From NCBI GenBank assembly GCA_039030175.1, contig JBCCER010000213.1, forward strand, positions 1 through 6,920: a DNA stretch of 6,920 nt, in the 5' to 3' direction. The notes under the pieces were generated by a model. It did not search any database. It had not been told where the DNA came from and saw only the letters and a program-made list of their open reading frames with translations. This document shows, in pieces, positions 5,286 to 6,920 of the stretch (the first letter of the stretch is position 1; each line of letters opens with the position of its first letter). The translations under genes and the position numbers were made by a program. The stretch comes from JANQGH01 sp039030175. GTDB taxonomy: Bacteria; Pseudomonadota; Alphaproteobacteria; DSM-16000; Inquilinaceae.

Positions 5286-6650
5286 TCAAAGCGCCTCGAC
5301 GAAAGCCTCGATTTCACCCAAGGCCTTAGGCCAGGCGGGATCGTATTCCGGCATGGTGTTGTTGACGGTGTCCAGGCCGACCAGGCGGGCGTTGCGGATG
5401 CCGGCCGCAAACTTTCGGCCCTGCTCGATCCCGTTCATCCGGTCCTTGCTGGCATGCAGGATCAGGGCTGGGCAGGTGATCTTGGGAAGCAGGTCGACGA
5501 TATCGACATTGGCGACCAGCGGCCCAACCCGAAGATGGTCCTGATGATCCATCGCCAATTTCATAAAGTCGGCATAGGTGCGCTGGTCGTGCGGGCTCGC
5601 GGCCGGGGCGAAAGACTGCGCCATCAGGTCTCTGGCCGACGGGTATTCGCGGTCCCATCCGTCCTGGCTCATATCCATTATGGCCTGGTTGTGCGCGGCA
5701 AGGCCGGGCTGTTTTCTGGCTTTAAACCCCTGGGCGAACCCGCCTAAGAGAATGAGGCCGGAAACGCGCTCGGGATGGTAGGCCGCAAAGGCGGCCGCTG
5801 CGGCCGCACCGAATGAGATGCCGAACAGCGGTACCCGCTCGATTTCCGCTGAATCCATAACTGCCGCGATGTCTTCGACGATGCGCTCCAGCGAAATGTC
5901 TTCGACGCCCCTATCGGACAGGCCATTGTTGCGACCGTCAAATCGCACCAGACGATATCTATCAGACAGCAACGGTATCCAACCGGCGATCGTATTCATC
6001 GTCCAATCGTATTCCAGATGCCTCAGCCAGTTGGGCGCGGCCAGAATCTGCTTGCCCGTGCCGTTCTTCGTCCATGCGAGCGTCGTTCCGTCGCTGGAGG
6101 TCGCAAACCGAATGTCCTGCTCCGCCAACTGCCGCTTGTTCTTCGCGCGCCTGCTGTCGCCATCGAGATCGATGGAATAGGCCTCGACCGGGTTGGGAAT
6201 GCCCTTAAGGCGCATTGAGCTTTCCGGCCTCAAGGCAACGCCAAGCGAGGTCCCGGCCACCTCGACGGCAGTCTTGCTGACGAGGCATCCGCCCGGCTGT
6301 GCGGAGGCCTGAAGACGGGCGGCGACATTGACCGCCTCGCCAAACAGATCGTCCGCCTTCACCATCACGTCGCCGACATGGATCCCGCCGCGAAGGGCGA
6401 TGCTGTCGCCGCGCAATTTCATCAGTATCGAGCTGGCCGCATCGATGGCCGCGGCGGCTGTCGGAAACTCTGCCAGCGCCCCGTCACCCATCAGCTTGAA
6501 GATTCGCCCGCCTCTGTCTTGAACCGATGGCCGGACGACGTCTCCCAATACCCGCTGCAACGCGTTGAACGTCGCCTCCGCGTCCTCCGCCATGCGTTTT
6601 GTGTAGTCGACAACGTCGAGGCTCAAAACTGCGGCAATCTTCTGAACCAT
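5286..6650 (-). CDS. Class III adenylyl cyclase fused to alpha/beta-hydrolase domain
   Basis: A 454-residue soluble two-domain protein. Residues 3-165 are a class III cyclase catalytic domain of rhizobial type: AAVLSLDVVDYTKRM (6-20), GGRIFKLMGDGALAEF (47-62), GGIHVGDVMVKADDLFGEAVNVAARL (88-113). Metal-binding Asp12 and Asp56, adenine-selecting Lys52 and Asp101, and transition-state Asn108 and Arg112 are all present, predicting an active ATP-to-cAMP cyclase that works as a homodimer. Residues about 180-454 are an alpha/beta-hydrolase: PNWLRHLEYDW (206-216), RFDGRNNGLSDR (236-247), elbow GISFG with Ser279, and acid Asp403 in HASKDR. At the usual catalytic His (family pattern R-N-H before L-L-x-D-E-P-A-W) it reads V-N-N, giving Asn431. 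No membrane segment is seen. ATG 6650 has AAGGGTG (6661-6667) 10 bases upstream. Similar hydrolase domains are often attached to cyclases or LuxR regulators, probably as sensors. Confidence 0.93.
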   Translation of the reverse strand: MVQKIAAVLSLDVVDYTKRMAEDAEATFNALQRVLGDVVRPSVQDRGGRIFKLMGDGALAEFPTAAAAIDAASSILMKLRGDSIALRGGIHVGDVMVKADDLFGEAVNVAARLQASAQPGGCLVSKTAVEVAGTSLGVALRPESSMRLKGIPNPVEAYSIDLDGDSRRAKNKRQLAEQDIRFATSSDGTTLAWTKNGTGKQILAAPNWLRHLEYDWTMNTIAGWIPLLSDRYRLVRFDGRNNGLSDRGVEDISLERIVEDIAAVMDSAEIERVPLFGISFGAAAAAAFAAYHPERVSGLILLGGFAQGFKARKQPGLAAHNQAIMDMSQDGWDREYPSARDLMAQSFAPAASPHDQRTYADFMKLAMDHQDHLRVGPLVANVDIVDLLPKITCPALILHASKDRMNGIEQGRKFAAGIRNARLVGLDTVNNTMPEYDPAWPKALGEIEAFVEAL

Positions 6651-6920
6651 TTGGCGGGATCACCCTTAGTCGGGACTTGGAACGCTGCTCGGATCTGGCG
6701 CCGATCAGTTAATCATGCGGTACGGCAAATAACAAAAGTTGGCGTCATCCGGGCCGGCGCTCGCGATCCTCTGCTCGTCAATCGGCTGGTTCCATTGTCG
6801 TGCGCTCCGGCTCGGCCGCCACGCCAGCCACTAACAGACCCCGCGCTGGAGCGCCTGTCCGTTAGCCTAAGCTTGCTATTCGACCCCCGGTATGAATTGC
6901 TGCGAAACAACGCATCCAGG
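6651..6920. other. Intergenic region upstream of the cyclase-hydrolase gene
   Basis: 270 bases with no supportable gene; a 65-codon minus frame (6713-6910) is Arg/Ser-rich and looks like chance. On the minus strand a weak promoter-like pair, TTGTTA (6730-6735) and TTAACT (6707-6712) at 17-base spacing, could drive the cyclase gene with a leader of about 50 bases. I see no tRNA, attachment site or repeat family. Confidence 0.4.

Noticed and set aside
5286..6650. Reading the cyclase as a CBASS or Pycsar defence nucleotide cyclase
   Set aside because: The domain is an ordinary rhizobial class III cyclase fused to a hydrolase, and no effector of the kinds used by those systems lies beside it.
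6713..6910. Minus-strand 65-codon frame upstream of the cyclase
   Set aside because: Arg/Ser-rich, with no clear ribosome-binding site and no recognisable motif; treated as intergenic.
1..6920. CRISPR array, tRNA/rRNA, insertion sequence or prophage attachment site
   Set aside because: Scanned by eye: no regularly spaced long repeats, no transposase frame, no tRNA cloverleaf and no long terminal inverted repeats.

Overview
The window is GC-rich bacterial chromosome. Protein families and codon use suggest an alphaproteobacterium, probably Hyphomicrobiales (Rhizobiales) or a near relative. That placement rests on rhizobial-type families (a class III cyclase fused to an alpha/beta hydrolase, a GFA/CENP-V protein, a DeoR/GlpR regulator) and not on any marker gene. 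I found no rRNA, tRNA, CRISPR array or complete insertion sequence.

Layout. (1) 1-1677, minus strand: an open frame of 559 codons that runs off the left edge. It is the N-terminal part of a large right-handed beta-helix protein with a CSLREA-like N-terminus, probably exported by a signal-peptide-independent route. (2) 1678-2080: a 403-base gap with no supportable gene. (3) 2081-3865: a compact regulatory module. A DeoR-family repressor (minus) is divergent from a NudK-type Nudix hydrolase (plus). The Nudix stop overlaps the start of a small DUF4406/nucleoside-deoxyribosyltransferase-like gene (ATGA). The 67-base divergent region carries three TGCACG direct repeats in 10-bp register, over candidate promoters for both directions. 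(4) 4107-4502: a GFA/CENP-V-type zinc-binding protein with a GTG start. (5) 4562-5164 (minus): an exported protein of unknown function. (6) 5286-6650 (minus), upstream of it: a class III adenylyl cyclase fused to an alpha/beta-hydrolase domain. (7) 6651-6920: a gap that probably holds the cyclase promoter.

How the parts may work together. In module 3, the Nudix enzyme would split a nucleotide sugar or ADP-ribose-like compound into NMP plus sugar phosphate. The NDT-like protein could then act on the nucleotide or nucleoside, and the DeoR protein, whose family senses phosphorylated sugars, would control both through the TGCACG repeats. This is inference from domain types and gene order. In module 6, the cyclase keeps every expected catalytic residue, but the hydrolase domain appears to have lost its catalytic histidine (Asn at residue 431). 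It may therefore act as a ligand-sensing or regulatory domain of a cAMP-producing enzyme.

Nothing here is clearly a new defence or mobile system. The best leads are the cyclase/pseudo-hydrolase fusion, the DeoR-Nudix-NDT-like module with its phased operator, and the incomplete beta-helix protein.
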